Of a stretch of DNA of 64,000 nt, positions 12,611-25,900 are shown in pieces; position 1 is the stretch's first letter, and each line of letters opens with the position of its first letter. Both the position numbers and the translations under genes were made by a program. The notes below the pieces were generated by a model. That model did not search any database and was not told where the DNA came from. It worked only from the letters and a program-made list of their open reading frames with translations. Source of the stretch: Climacium dendroides (lineage: Eukaryota > Streptophyta > Bryopsida > Hypnales > Climaciaceae); the NCBI GenBank assembly GCA_950106755.1, contig OX467092.1, positions 12,090,001-12,154,000 of the forward strand, read 5' to 3'.

Positions 12611-14880
12611 TGCACAGTACCCTCCAATAATGTTACGTGATTTCTGGAAACTGAGTCAACAAACAGAAGAAGTTCTCCACAGAAGGAGCTACGAACACAA
12701 AGTTTCTTGAGGAGGTACATTTGCAAGTGCATTTTATGCTTGCAAGAAAATGAAACATTTTTATTGAAGAAAACGAGTTCCCAACATACATCCTTGTCCA
12801 CCCTTTGTTGCAAGAACAACCTTGATTCTCTCCAGCATGGATGAAGCTACACTGAATAGAGAAATTAGGTTGCCCCACACTAATTTCTCGACATTCTACA
12901 CTATACAAATATGTAAAAAGATGCAGTAACTTAGGCACTATGTGTGTTCCATCCGTTGGTGTACTGGTTCATGGCTCGGGTATAGAGATTGACAGATGTG
13001 GCCATCTGCACATGCAATGGGTCATAAAGTAACTTGCCCGGGTAAGGCAACCTAATTGAAGAGGCAACCCAATTTCACTATTTAGTGTAGGCAAGTGCCT
13101 CAAGCTTGTTTGTCTTGGAATAGCACAACATTCCGTTTCCACCATGGTTTCTTTTTCATTTTTTATGAAATGCCAAAGTGGTGATATCAAATGTTATGAT
13201 GGTACTCTAAATTTCAGGATTCATTTACATATTGGATAGAGAATATCACATGTCTCTAATTTTATTTTCATCCACAATCTGACAATTTCATCTCAGTTTT
13301 ATTTATTTTGTTTTATTCTATTTTATTTTATATTTATTTTTTAATTTGAAGTTTTCTAGCAAAAATCTTCATGATTTTTGCCATTTTCTAGCCAAGTTAT
13401 TTTTTATGGTACAATGTCCCACTACAAAACCACAAAAAACTTTAGTCTCCACAATCCATGTCAACATTTATTTTGTGTTTATAGGCTTTTGTTCTTAGGT
13501 CCATACTTATTTTGTATGGTGTCTTTTCAAGATCTTCCCAAGTTTTTTGATTGGATTGAGATCTAGTGAGTTTGCTAGTCACACCAATTTTTTTAGTTGT
13601 CACCACGTGGAAGCGAGAAACACTTGTTCTTTTGTTGCATTTTAGAAAAATGTGATGCTAGTATATTGAGTATTATAAGTATTTTGATTATTTGTAGGTA
13701 TAATTCTTCTTTCTCATTGTTACCTTCTTCGAAGCTTCTTAAATGATTTATTTCAACTCTTATAGATATGGAAGTATCCACTTATCAATTCTTACTTACT
13801 TAAGGATTATATAATAAGGAGACAAGAAACCACTTTGTCTTTAGTAGCCAAATTTAGGCGAGGATTCAAGAAGGGGAGTTACTGATATAATTTCAAACAT
13901 GTGATTTAAAAGAGGTTGTAATCACCAGTATATTTGGAAGTTGTAGATTTTTCCATTAACCAAGTGCATTTCAGAATATAATTGTTAGATTTGTTTGTTA
14001 GCAACAGACAAGACACTAAGAAACACTAGCCTCCCTATTTTGTCCTGTAAATTGTTAAAGAAAACATCTAATTTTGACCCCCAAAATATCCAAATCCATT
14101 CAAAATTGTGACAAAATCAAGGCATTAATGTCAATAAGGGTTCTTGTTAATATTTTATTGGTGGATATATAAGTGCTAATAGATATAGAGTTCAAGGAAA
14201 GGCAATTATGGGTTGTGAAAAGGGATTCCACTCTATGGGTTGTTTTATAACTTCAACGCAAACAAAAGAAGTATGGCCCTTTTAAGGGCTGATTTGCCTT
14301 TTTCACACGTTTCCATGGACAAAATGATTTTTAGCTCATTTTTCAGAGAAAGAAAAATAGATGTAGAATACAACACAAGTAGTTTCGTATTTTTCCAAGC
14401 ATTTTTGAATTACATATGAATTTTCAAAGACTCAAGACATAGGCACCTGTTTGTGATCATAGGTGTCCTCAAATCCGTCCTCTTGTGACTTATAGAGAAA
14501 TGTAAAGACAACGATTGGCTCTTGCAATAAAAAAAACAATTTTTCTTGAATTCATTAAAGGATCAAAGAGGACCATTCAAGGATCACCTCACATTTGCAT
14601 CCACTCTACAGCTACCTATAGGACGGTGTGAAGAAGAGGGGCACCTTAAGCCCATACCACCTTTCTTCAAAAACATGCATAAATTACAATTTTATTCAAA
14701 AAATCACAACTCCACATGCATTTGATATCTGAAACAAACACAGGCCTCTAACAAATATCTGCCGTCCTTGGAGTTGGCCCCAAAGTATCTAGATTCCAAA
14801 TCAGGGTGGTAATAGGCTTGTCTACCTTAAGTCGGTTGTACCCTGAAGTTACCAACGAAGTTACTTCTCAGGCAACATTA
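12611..14880. other. AT-rich intergenic DNA, nothing recognised
   Basis: Only short, unsupported open frames occur on both strands. No repeat of note and no RNA gene was seen. Confidence 0.5.
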
Positions 14881-16030
14881 TTCTAAGCCGCAAGTCCGCC
14901 ACTACTGGTGCCTTTACTGCCCCTCCTGACCATCGTGGCAGCTCCCGATTGGCCCCTCCTCTGACGACGCCCATCGTCTCCCCCAAACCCCAGCCTCTCC
15001 AACTCTTCCCCAGGAAGTCTTTCTTCGCCCCTCTGCGTCTGTTTTGCACTCGTTTGCTGGCGGTTCTCGAGCTACGCCGTCTCGGAAGTGATGTCCCCTA
15101 GGGAGGAGAAGAAGACGAGGCAGTGCTCTCATGCGTGGAACGTTGTTCTTGCCTGTGGAGTACTACTTCGGTGCTGTGTCATTTCGTCGCTGGAGAGTGT
15201 CTTACAAGCGAGAGAGACGACCCGAGGTGCTGTTGGTAGTCAGGTATGCGCACTGAAAATGTGTTCAAGTGCGAGTCTGAGCGTGGTTCCCTGTGATAGA
15301 CTGCTTAGGTTTTATTGGGGTTTCGGTAGCAGTGGAATAAGCATTGGTTTAGTTTTTTATGTGTCTAAGCGTCCGTGGATGGAAGAGATTAAGAAAATCG
15401 AACGCACACTGATAGAGCAGGCGGTGTCTCATTCGTAAGTCCCGTTGAACATGTCTTGCTAGCTTTGCAACAAGCATTTTGAAGTTCAGGAGTTTGGATG
15501 GATCCTTAGCAGCTCAGAAAGATGATCAAAATTATGAGTGAGAGTGTGTTGAACAAGTATGGGCTTGGTAACTCCATGAGAGATAAGTCTTGGACAATTC
15601 TACTGTAATCCTTTCTCATCTTTAGCATGTTGAATTGTTGGTCTTCTGATGTGTTATTAAGAGCATACATGCATCAGAACAAAAATCCCGACATCTTGGA
15701 ATCAGAATCACCATTATGATCTAGATAAGCTTGGAGAGCTAAAAGCCTTGAGAAGGTTATGGGGCACACTATCATTAGGTCATTTCTTTGTGAATCTTGA
15801 AACTTTTGGTTGATCAGTTGCTTGGTAACATGATGCTTGCGCACATGAGGTCTGGCGAGGGCTCGAACGTTCATAGGCGAGTCCCACCTTCGAACCTCTT
15901 GTCGCAGCGTTTGTTCCGCCACAGTGCTTGTCCTTCCACCTACCCTCCTGCCTCCTATGTGCCCTGCCCTCCTTGCAAGCTACGCAGGGTAAACCCCTAC
16001 GGTGGACGGTGGAGTGTGTGAAGTGCACAC
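14881..16030. other. GC-rich island with unassigned open frames
   Basis: Two GC-rich blocks (about 14885-15260 and 15840-16010) stand out in AT-rich DNA. The plus strand is open at 15088-15438, containing REEKKTRQCSHAWN and, after a possible acceptor near 15370, PWMEEIKKIERTLIEQAVSHS before a good donor (GTAAGTCC at about 15437). This could be a decayed or small-exon gene. I do not recognise the product, and start, stop and strand are unsettled. Confidence 0.3.
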
Positions 16031-16328
16031 AGACTTCAGAGCACTAAGTTTAGAAATAGATTTTTTATCTTCCAGTTCAAAAAATAGTGAGCGGGTGAAC
16101 TGGCGAAGTAACAATTCCATGAGGGCACGACGTCGCAGATTTTGTTAGCCTTGCATCGTGAGGGTTGGGTTGAGCTAACCTGCATTTTTGCATCTTCATT
16201 TGTAACGTCGCAAGCTACTCGTTGGCCTCATGGACGTGGGGCTATCATCTTGGCATTGTGAATGAGAGTCGTTGTGCGTTGAGAAAACAAGAGATTGTGA
16301 ATGAGAAATGGGTCTCGAACAATTCAAC

Positions 16329-16575
16329 AATAGTTATCGTATTGGTAGTCAACTATAGTCAATTCTAGTCAATCATAGTTAACAATAGTTAACCAATAGT
16401 CAACTCTAGTCGATATAGTCAATTGTATTCAATCATAGTCAACTCTAATCAACTCTAAATAGTCATAGTCAACTCTTGTCAATTTTAGTCAACCATAGTT
16501 AATAATAGTTAACTTGTAATCAACCATAGTCAACTATAGTTATCCATAGTCTTGCCAACAAGAACAATAGTTAAC
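16329..16575. repeat. Degenerate short repeat built on TAGTCAAC/TAGTTAAC
   Basis: The motif (A/T)TAGT(C/T)AA recurs every 8-15 bases. At least nine copies read AGTCAA, the reverse complement of the WRKY W-box core TTGACT. Copy spacing is irregular, so this is a degenerate microsatellite-like tract rather than a clean tandem array. Confidence 0.75.
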
Positions 16576-19500
16576 AGTAGATATCCATTCTTTTACACAC
16601 ATTACAAATTTGTTTTTTTCCTAAATATGATAGTTAGGGTTGTATTCTATCATCTGCATTGTTGAAGAATGTTTGGATGATCTTGATGGCAATTCCCCAA
16701 TACGTTGATTTGAGTTCCATGTCTAAGAATCTATACTTTATGTTTCACTTTGCAAATTGGGTCCTAAATTTTGCAACAACTTGTTACAAATGAGGGAAGC
16801 TTATTCATTACGCATCTAGGTTGAACCTTTAGGACATCTTCAATGTTTACTTTGGCTTTGAATTTTTCCATTTCCTTGGAATGGTAAGTGAATAATGCAG
16901 ATTTTAAATGTTCCGTTAACATTTTCAACCACTAATATTTGGTTAGGTTTGGATTTGTGTTGGAAAGATGGATATGATAACATAGTGGATGCACAGGCAA
17001 CCGTCATGTGTTTGAGTGATGTATACTCTTCCAATTCGATTCTAGGTAGCATACCTCTCTCACTTGTTTTGATTATTCATTTATGGTGATTGTGCATGTG
17101 TGTAGTATGAAGGACAGAGGACAAATGCTTTCTTTTATCTTGGTAGCTCTGCGGAAGGCAAAGTAAGAGAACATGTACCATCGGCTTCATTAACATTCAA
17201 TTTCATATCTTACAAAGATGTGAGAAGGCATTCCCATTGTTTATCAAATGAAAAGATGCATCTTGAATTTTGTACGAACTCATTGAAAAGGAGTTTTTGC
17301 TTAGTGATGAAAATGGGATATTTGACAAGTTCTCCTTTGTAGTGGATAAATCTATTGAAAAATTCTCTAAACTTGATATCACTAGATTGGATTGGGGTAG
17401 CACTTAAATAAATATGTTTTCAGCAAGACTTAGGGTGTTCTATTGGGATATCGAGTGATTGAATTTTGCATCTTTTCATTTTCGAGTGATTGAAGTGTTG
17501 GTTTAGGTATTCCTAATCTTTACAGGCTCATATGTTAGGTTCATGTGTTGTAAGTAGGTTTAGTAGCCAACAATAGGCTCTATCTAGAGTTGTACTTCAT
17601 TACTTTGGTGTTGTTCTACATAAGCTTTTCAATTGAAGGTTGGTGTTTTTGCATGGAGGACTTGTTGAAGTAGACATTGAGTCCTACAATATGTGAAGAT
17701 TAGTTGCTAATTATTGGAAGAATTTTGCTTAGCAAATGAATGGTTGCAATACTACAGGGATGAACAAACTTGTAAATGACCATGGTGACGGAGGGTTTAG
17801 ACCTCTTACAAGAAAAGCAGGTGAGTAATGTATACATTGATGAAATGTAAATTGAAATAGTTTTTTCATCCACAAGCATTCATTCATTGAAGGAGTGATA
17901 TTGTTTGAGAATTTGTTGCACTTCAAGTGATTTCTTGCATTGAAAAATGGGGGTCTATGGTGGAATAGTCCTCTGACTTTTTTGTATCTTTTTCTAGCAT
18001 ATTATTGGTTGAAATGAATTTTTTGGGTGGAAGAGGCAGGTTTTCGAAATTGAATCTATTACAAGGAAGGAGCTATGTACTAAGTGATGTTTGACTTGGC
18101 TTGAGATTGAAAGTCTTATTACTTGCAAGGTAAGATAAGTCCTAAAATTCTCTTTGTCAAACATTGCATTTATAGTTTTCTCAAAATATATGGCATTGTA
18201 TATTATTGAGTGTATGTTTCAGAGATTAAGGATAGTGAGTAGTGTACATGGTGGATAACATAGAATGATACAACCAATTGCAACAATTATTTGAATCTTC
18301 CACTTGAAATTTTTTTGGGATGTTGTTCAGATAGGTTGATGTTAGCTACAAATAAATTTTGAATTCTATTGTACAAATTCTACAAATATTGCATTTGGGG
18401 TCATCAATTTTTACTTAAAGGGCATCATTATTTTGTTTATAATAATATTTTCTAGTATTATTTTTTGGTGTGTAGATTCTAGTAAAAAAAAAGATGATAG
18501 TAGTGGTGCAATGGTAGTCATTGACAATTTTAATTAGTATACACAAGGTGGAGGGATAGACTTGAATTCTTGTCAAGATATTGTGTTTGAGAATTGTGGT
18601 AGGCAGTTAATTGTCGCTTTTAAGTGCATAGTGACACTTTTATCAAATGCACTCAAAATTTTAATTAATTAATTAAAAAAAATTTAAATTCCTCCCATCT
18701 TGGTTTTAAATTTTATTTATTAATTAAAATGAATTTCTTAATTTTTCATCTTCCTTCCCCCTACTTGTAATTTTTTGAATGCGGTTAACATAACAAACAA
18801 TATGGGACAATGGAAATCCCGTATCTCGTATCTATATATCATATCCATATTTGCATTTGTATTTGTATTTGTACTATATTCTAATATCAAGTATCTGTAT
18901 CCATATTTTGGTACCATATCTGTAACCTTATTCTGATTTTGGATTTGGATTTGGATGGATGACTCAGATTAAATCTCAAAAATCAATGACTTGAGAAATT
19001 TTGAAAAATCGATGGTATTTTGGAGGGGGAAGCATTTCTAAAAAAAAATCAACGGCCTTTAAATTTTTTGGGAGAAGGGGGGGCCAACTAATACAAACTA
19101 GGGTGGGTAACCTCTTTTCACTGGATAGTGTTTCAGTTTGCAACCATTTTGAGATTTAGGACTTTTTTTTTGAAATGCATATGTATGTTGAATTACAAAT
19201 TATTATATGAGTGAAAATTTTGTGTTTATGTTGAATTAATTAATCACAACCATGCATCCAATGAAACAATATCTACTTTAGGGAGTGATATAGGTTTGGT
19301 CTTTCATTGGTAGATATTACTTTTAAGCATTGATTGTAGTTATGAACTTCTTTAGTTTTGTTTGTTTGTTCTAGAAATTTTAATCATTAAATATAAGAAG
19401 ATACTTTTTTCAATTTGGGATGGAAAGTCATTGACATTTTATTACATGGTATATAATTCTTCCACTTGTTTGTTGAAAGTTATATTGCCTTTCTTAATTG

Positions 19501-19909
19501 ATAGTAATTTTACCCCACATTTGTCTATAAGTTATTTGAGGTCTAAAGGTAGGTTGTTTAGCTTTTGTAGGAAATCAAAATCAACTATTATGATTTGGTG
19601 TGGTCATTAATGTGAGGTATGATTAATTTTTAGACAATTATCTTGTTGTTTATGTTTTAATTTTGTAAGATGATATTCAGAAGTAAAGTACGTAGAATGG
19701 CCTTAGAGAAAATACATCCCATTAAATCAGTCTTGTTGATATTTAGTGCAAATTTGTATAAAAGAATGGTGAATTTTTTTTTTGCAATATTTACAATATG
19801 TATTTTAGTTACTTGATATCCTCTTGGGACCTTGTTATATTTGTAGTTTCATATGCCATTTTCTAACTATTTCTTTAAAATTTGTTTGAAGTTCTTGTAG
19901 AATTTTGAT
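16576..19909. other. AT-rich intergenic DNA upstream of the receptor gene
   Basis: No supported gene. Simple TATTTG/TATCTG-type stretches lie near 18830-18925. The last few hundred bases should contain the promoter of the receptor gene, but no element is distinctive enough to call. Confidence 0.45.
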
Positions 19910-22900
19910 ATGTCACTTCACCCATCGATTGCAATGGCACTATTTTTGATGGTGTTGGCTAGCTTCTTTGCAATGGTGATCTTTTGGAAATACATGGGTA
20001 TTGCATGGTCTACTCGGTGAGTATAAATGTTATTAAGTATTGACAATTGAAAATTGCATGTTTGAATACAATGTTGTTTAAATATCTAATTCTAAATGAT
20101 AGGCATTTTTATCACTTCACTAAAATTGGTAAATAGTGTTGGGTGATAATTAGTGTTGTTCCCTGTTTTTTATCTCAACACTATTTTTCAACTTATGTGT
20201 AAATAGTGTTGGGGCACTTAATTGCTATCATAAAAATTTGTCCCTTTCCTGCAAAACTGTAATTATTGTCCCCCATCGTAAAAATCTGTCTCTTCCCTAT
20301 AAAATTGTAATTATTGCCTCCCGTTGTGAAAATCTATCTTTTTCCAAGAAAACTGTAATTTTTGCCTCCCATTGCGAAAATCTGTCCCTTCCTTGCAAAA
20401 CTGTAATTTTAGCTTCTCGTCATGAAAATTTATCCTTTCTTTGCAAAATTGTAATCTTTGCCTTCCGCCGTGAAAATTTGTCCCTTTCCTAGAAAACTAT
20501 AATTTACTATAGAGTTAAAATAGTGTTAGAATGGGATAATTTTCATCTAACACTAACCTTGCAAATCACAATTAGTGTTAGTGTTGCCAATTAGTGTTGC
20601 CAACACTATTTACCAATTTTAGTGTAATGTTCTATGAAGTTTCATTTGTAGAACATGCTTGATTCAACTATTCAATATTATTGGGTATTGGCTCTTTGTG
20701 CAAGCAAGGCATCTCATTAATACTACAATTTCAATTTTTTGCAGGGAAGACAAGAATTTTTTACAAGTGCAAAGTAATTATTGTGAAAGACTAAGCAATG
20801 ATATACCAAGACTTGAGAAATGCTTGAAGAATATGGAAGCATCTCCCAAGATGAAAGTCTTGAATAAAAATCAATGTGTACATCTTTTTGGCAAGCTCAT
20901 CCAAGCCATGAAGGAGATGAAGAAAATGTTGTCATGTGCTACTAAGGATCTCCAATTCCAATCTATTTTTGAAGAATTGTGCTATCTTCAAAAGAAAGTG
21001 GAGATTGTGAGAAAAAATTGCATTGAACAAGATCGATGGTGTCAATTGGCTATATTTCAACTCCAAAACAAAGAAACTTTTCGTGAGTTGCTTTTAGATT
21101 TGAAATGTTGTCATGATACAACACGTGATATGTACTTATTTCACCATCCAAATCATTCAATCCATACTTTACCTATTCAATTTGATGCACCTACCTATAG
21201 TCAAGTCCTTGAAGATGAGCAATCACTAAAGAAGAAGCTTGAATTTGCACTCGAGGGAGGAAAATCAGAGGACTATGAAATAGTAAAACATCTATTGTTG
21301 AGACTTCGAAATTTGGATCGAGTTGATGGTGGGGACTTGGATGCACTTGAAGTTCCAAATGACTTTAAGACACCGCAATTAATTAATCCCATAGGTGTAG
21401 GAGTGCATACATCAAATTGGTTGGGCCTTGCGTGTGCCACCAAAGTATTAAGAGTTGATTCTAAATCCATGATTTCTTCTAATAAAAAGGAGATTGGCAT
21501 CTTGGCAGGCTTAAGCCATCCCAATCTTGTGCAATTTATTGGCTGTGGGACTAATGAGAAGATGAAAGATGAGATCGTTGAGGAAGATGAAATGGTTGAG
21601 ATGTATTTGGTGATGGAGGTTATGGAATCAAGCTTGTCTACCATATTGAAGAATGAAAAGAGACCTTTACCCTATCATCTTGCAATTGATATGATGCACC
21701 AAATTGCAAAGGGTGTGAATTACCTTCATGACATGCAAGTTGCCCATCTTGACTTGAAACCTGCTAATGTGTTAGCAAGTTCACTCTCTATGGAGGATAT
21801 TTCTCCTCGTTGCATATTGAAGTTGACGGATTATGGAGAGTCTCAATTGGAAGTTTGTAGCAATCCCAAGCCTCTAAAGCCCCCACAACCATTAAAGTCT
21901 CCAATTGGATCACCAGGATACATGTCCCCCGAAATGATCAGGGGAAGTAATACTTCATTGTATCGGTTTCAAGCTGATGTGTGGTCATTTGCCATGATAT
22001 GTTCAGAGATTCTATCAGGAAAGGTTCCATATTCTAGTTTTACAAATAAAGATTTTTATAATGAAATATCAAGTGCACATGGTATAGATAGTAAAAGCTC
22101 ACGACCAGACCTACCCAACAATTTTGAAGAACTCACTGACTTGATCCAAGAATGTTGGTCTCAAGACCCTCTTCGACGGCCAACATTTTTTGAAATTTGT
22201 GCAAGGCTCACAAGTTTAAAGAAGTCTTTTTTGAATGGAAGGTATTCATGCAAGATGGTTCCAGAGTATGGTTCACCTGGCACCATAAAAGATTGCAAGT
22301 CGAGTGCAAACTATATTTCAAAGGTATGAAATTATTGAAAGTACAAAAGTGATTGAGTGATGTTTTGTTTTTATAAATGTTTTAGAGCTTTGTATTCATG
22401 GTTTGAAGTTGAGTGTTTTATTTTCATATGAAAATGATTTTGTGAATACGACTCTTGTACATGTGTAGGTGGATAAACCTATTGCACTTTCAAAGGAAAT
22501 TTTCATTGACACGGGATATCAATTATCTAAAGCCAAAAGGCTTTTGAAGATGAATTATGTAGGCATTGTGGGCATGGGTGGAATTGGCAAGACCACATTA
22601 GCAAAGGCTCTATTTGATGATGCGATAGTGAATTCTTCATACCATGCATCATGTTTTGTTGGACAATCCAAAAACTATCAAAGTTCGTATGAGATATTGT
22701 GCGAGATATTATCCAAACTTGGGAATGATGAAAAACCAAAGAATCTTGGAGATGCCCAAGAGATGATGAGAAAACTCTTGGTTGAAAAGAAGGTTCTTTT
22801 AATATTGGATGATGTCAAGGATGAAACTCAAGTGCATGATATTGTACCTTTTGACTTGATACAAGCTAGTAAGGGTACTACAATCATTCTTACAACACGC

Positions 22901-25900
22901 AAATGGAGTACTATTAAATCATTTGTGGGTGTTGATGGAAAGTTGGATGTTGAATTGTTGGATGAAAAGGCATCCACAAAGCTTTTTACCGCTCACCTTT
23001 CTTGGAATGAAGCTCTTTTTTCACCTGACTTTGAAGAGTTACGCAAGCGTGTTGTAAAAGCTTGCAATGGCTTGCCATTGAGCTTGAAAGTGATAGGTGC
23101 ATTTCTTTGTCGTAAAGAGAGGTTGCGAAGTTGGGAGCGAGCATTACAAAGGATGGCAAGAGGAAGGAATTTGGATGGTGATGAAGAAATTTGGAACACT
23201 TTGAAAATTAGCTATGATGAATTGAACGATGGTATTGAAAAGAATATGTTTTTGGATGTAGCTTGTTTCTTTTGTCGAGATGTATATCCATCTGGCATAT
23301 CAAAAGAGACAATCTTGTCGCTATGGTCCAAAGATGGTATTCTTCCTGTGAATGAATTGAAAAGATTGCTTGACATGTCATTGTTGAAGTTGAATGAAGA
23401 TGGTGACATTTTAGAAATGCATGACCAACTTCGTGATATGGGACGAATGATTGCCGGAGGTACAAGAGTTTGGAAAACATCCATGATACCAGAGGGTGGA
23501 TTCACAAAGGAGGTAATATTTCAATAGTGCAAGTGTGCAAATGTGTTTGAATAATCCACTTTGCTATATACATCAAATGTAGTAAATGAAAAATGAAACC
23601 CATATTATTTTATAGAGCTTGAGTTTTGAAAACTATGTGAAAAATGAATTATCATTTCCATTTATGATATCAAGATGTAATTCATTCTAATTTAAATTCT
23701 TTGAATGCAGGATGTTGAGGTCTTTGAAGGCATTTGTTGGCAAGAGACTGAGTCCCATAATTTCCCTTTGGTTAAATATGACCAAAGTTTTAAATTTGGG
23801 AAACTTCGTCTATTGATTTTGGTGAGTGCTTTGGACAATCCTATAGCTCATGTTGACAACTTTGGCTTACTACTAAAAGTCGCTTTACAATGTTCTCAAT
23901 TGGAGGCAATTATAATAGGCAACTTTCAAAGTAAGATTAGATTGTCACGTACGCTTCCATCAAGTACTTCAATTATTCTACAAAAGAAGATATTTGATCT
24001 TTGTAGTACATGTACATCCCTAAAGATTCTAGATCTAGTAGGGCTTGGATTCCTTACTCAATTTCCAAATGAATTTGCATCAAGCAATATCCTATTGCAA
24101 CTAAATTTGAGTGGGTGTTCCAACTTGGCGGCCTTGCCAAAGGAAGTTGGGAACTTGTCTTCCTTGACCACTCTAAATTTAAGAAGGTGTTGTGGCTTGG
24201 TGGCCTTGCCAATGGAAGTGGGAAACTTATCTTCCTTGACCACTCTAAATTTGAGTGAGTGTTCCAGCTTGGTAGCCTTACCAAAGGAAGTAGGGAACTT
24301 GTCTTCTTTGGCCTTTCTAAATTTAAATATGTGTTCTAGCTTGGCGGCCTTGCCAAAGGAAGTGGGAAACTTGTTTTCATTGACCACTCTAAATTTAAGA
24401 AGGTGTTCCAACTTGGTAGCCTTGCCAAATGAAATGGGGAACTTGTCTTCCTTGACCACTCTAAAGTTGAGTATGTGTTTTGGCTTGGTAGCTTTGCCAA
24501 ATGAAGTGGGGAACTTGTCTTCCTTGACTATTCTAAGATTGTTTATGTGTTCGAGTCTGGTGGCCTTGCCAAAAGAAGTGGGCAACTTGTCTTCTTTAAC
24601 CACTCTAATTTTGAGTGGGTGTTCAAGATTGGCGGCCTTGCCGAAGGAAGTGGGGAACTTGTCTTCCTTGACCACTCTAGATTTGAGTGAGTGTTCAAGC
24701 TTGGTGGCCTTGCCAAGGGAAGTAAGGAACTTATCTTCTTTGATCACGCTAAAATTGAATGAATGTTCAAGCTTGGTAGCCTTGCCAAGAGAAGTGGGGA
24801 ACTTATCTTCTTTGACTACCTTAAATTTAAGAAGGTGTTCCGCCTCGGCGGCCTTGGTAAAGGAAGTGGGGAACTTGTCTTCCTTGACCACTTTAGATTT
24901 GAGTGAGTGTTCAAGCTTGGTAGCCTTGCCAAAAGAAGTAGGGAACTTGTCTTCTTTAACCACTTTAAAATTGAATGAGTGTTCAAGCTTGATGGCCTTG
25001 CCAAAGGAAGTGGGGAACTTATCTTCTTTGACTACTCTAAATTTAAGAAGGTGTGCTACTTTGGCAGCCTTGCCAAAGGAAGTGGGAAACTTGTCTTCTT
25101 TGATGACTTTAAATTTAAGAAGGTGTTCTAGCTTGGCAGCTTTACCAAAGGAAGTGGAGAACTTATCTTCCTTGACCACTCTAAATTTAAGAACGTGTTT
25201 GACTTTGGAGGCCTTGCCAAAGGAAGTGGGGAACTTGTCTTTTTTGACTACTCTAAAGTTGAGTGAGTGTTCAAGCTTCATAGCCTTGCCAAAGGAAGTG
25301 GGAAACTTGTCTTCCTTGACCACTCTAAAATTAAGAAGGTGTTCCAAATTGGCAGTCTTGCCAAAGGAAGTGGAGAACTTGTCTTCCTTGACCACTCTAA
25401 ATTTGAGTATGTGTTCCAACTTGACGGCCTTGCCAAAGGAAGTGGGGAACTTGTCTTCTTTGACCACTCTAAATTTGAGTATGTGTTCCAGTTTAACGGC
25501 CTTGCCAAAGGAAATGGGGAACTTGTCTTCCTTGACCACTCTAAATTTGAGTGAGTGTTCCAACTTGGTGGCCTTGCCAAAGGAAGTGGGGAACTTGTCT
25601 TCCTTGACCATCCTAAGTTTAAAGAAGTGTTCCAAATTGGTGGCCTTGCCAAAAGAAGTGGGGAACTTGTCTTCTTTGACTACTCTAAATTTGAATGAGT
25701 GTTCAAACTTGGTGGCTTTGCCAAAGGAAGTGGGGAACTTGTCTTCCTTGATTACTCTAAATTTGACTGAGTGTTCAAACTTGGTAACCTTGCCAAAGGA
25801 AGTGGGGAACTTCTGTTTCTTGACCATTCTAAACTTAAGGAAGTGTTCCAAATTGGCGGCCTTGCCAAAAGAAGTAGAGAACTTGTCTTTCTTGACCGAT

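Noticed and set aside
20238..20492. Repetitive 16-residue peptide frame
   Set aside because: By-product of the 48-bp tandem repeat inside the MITE.
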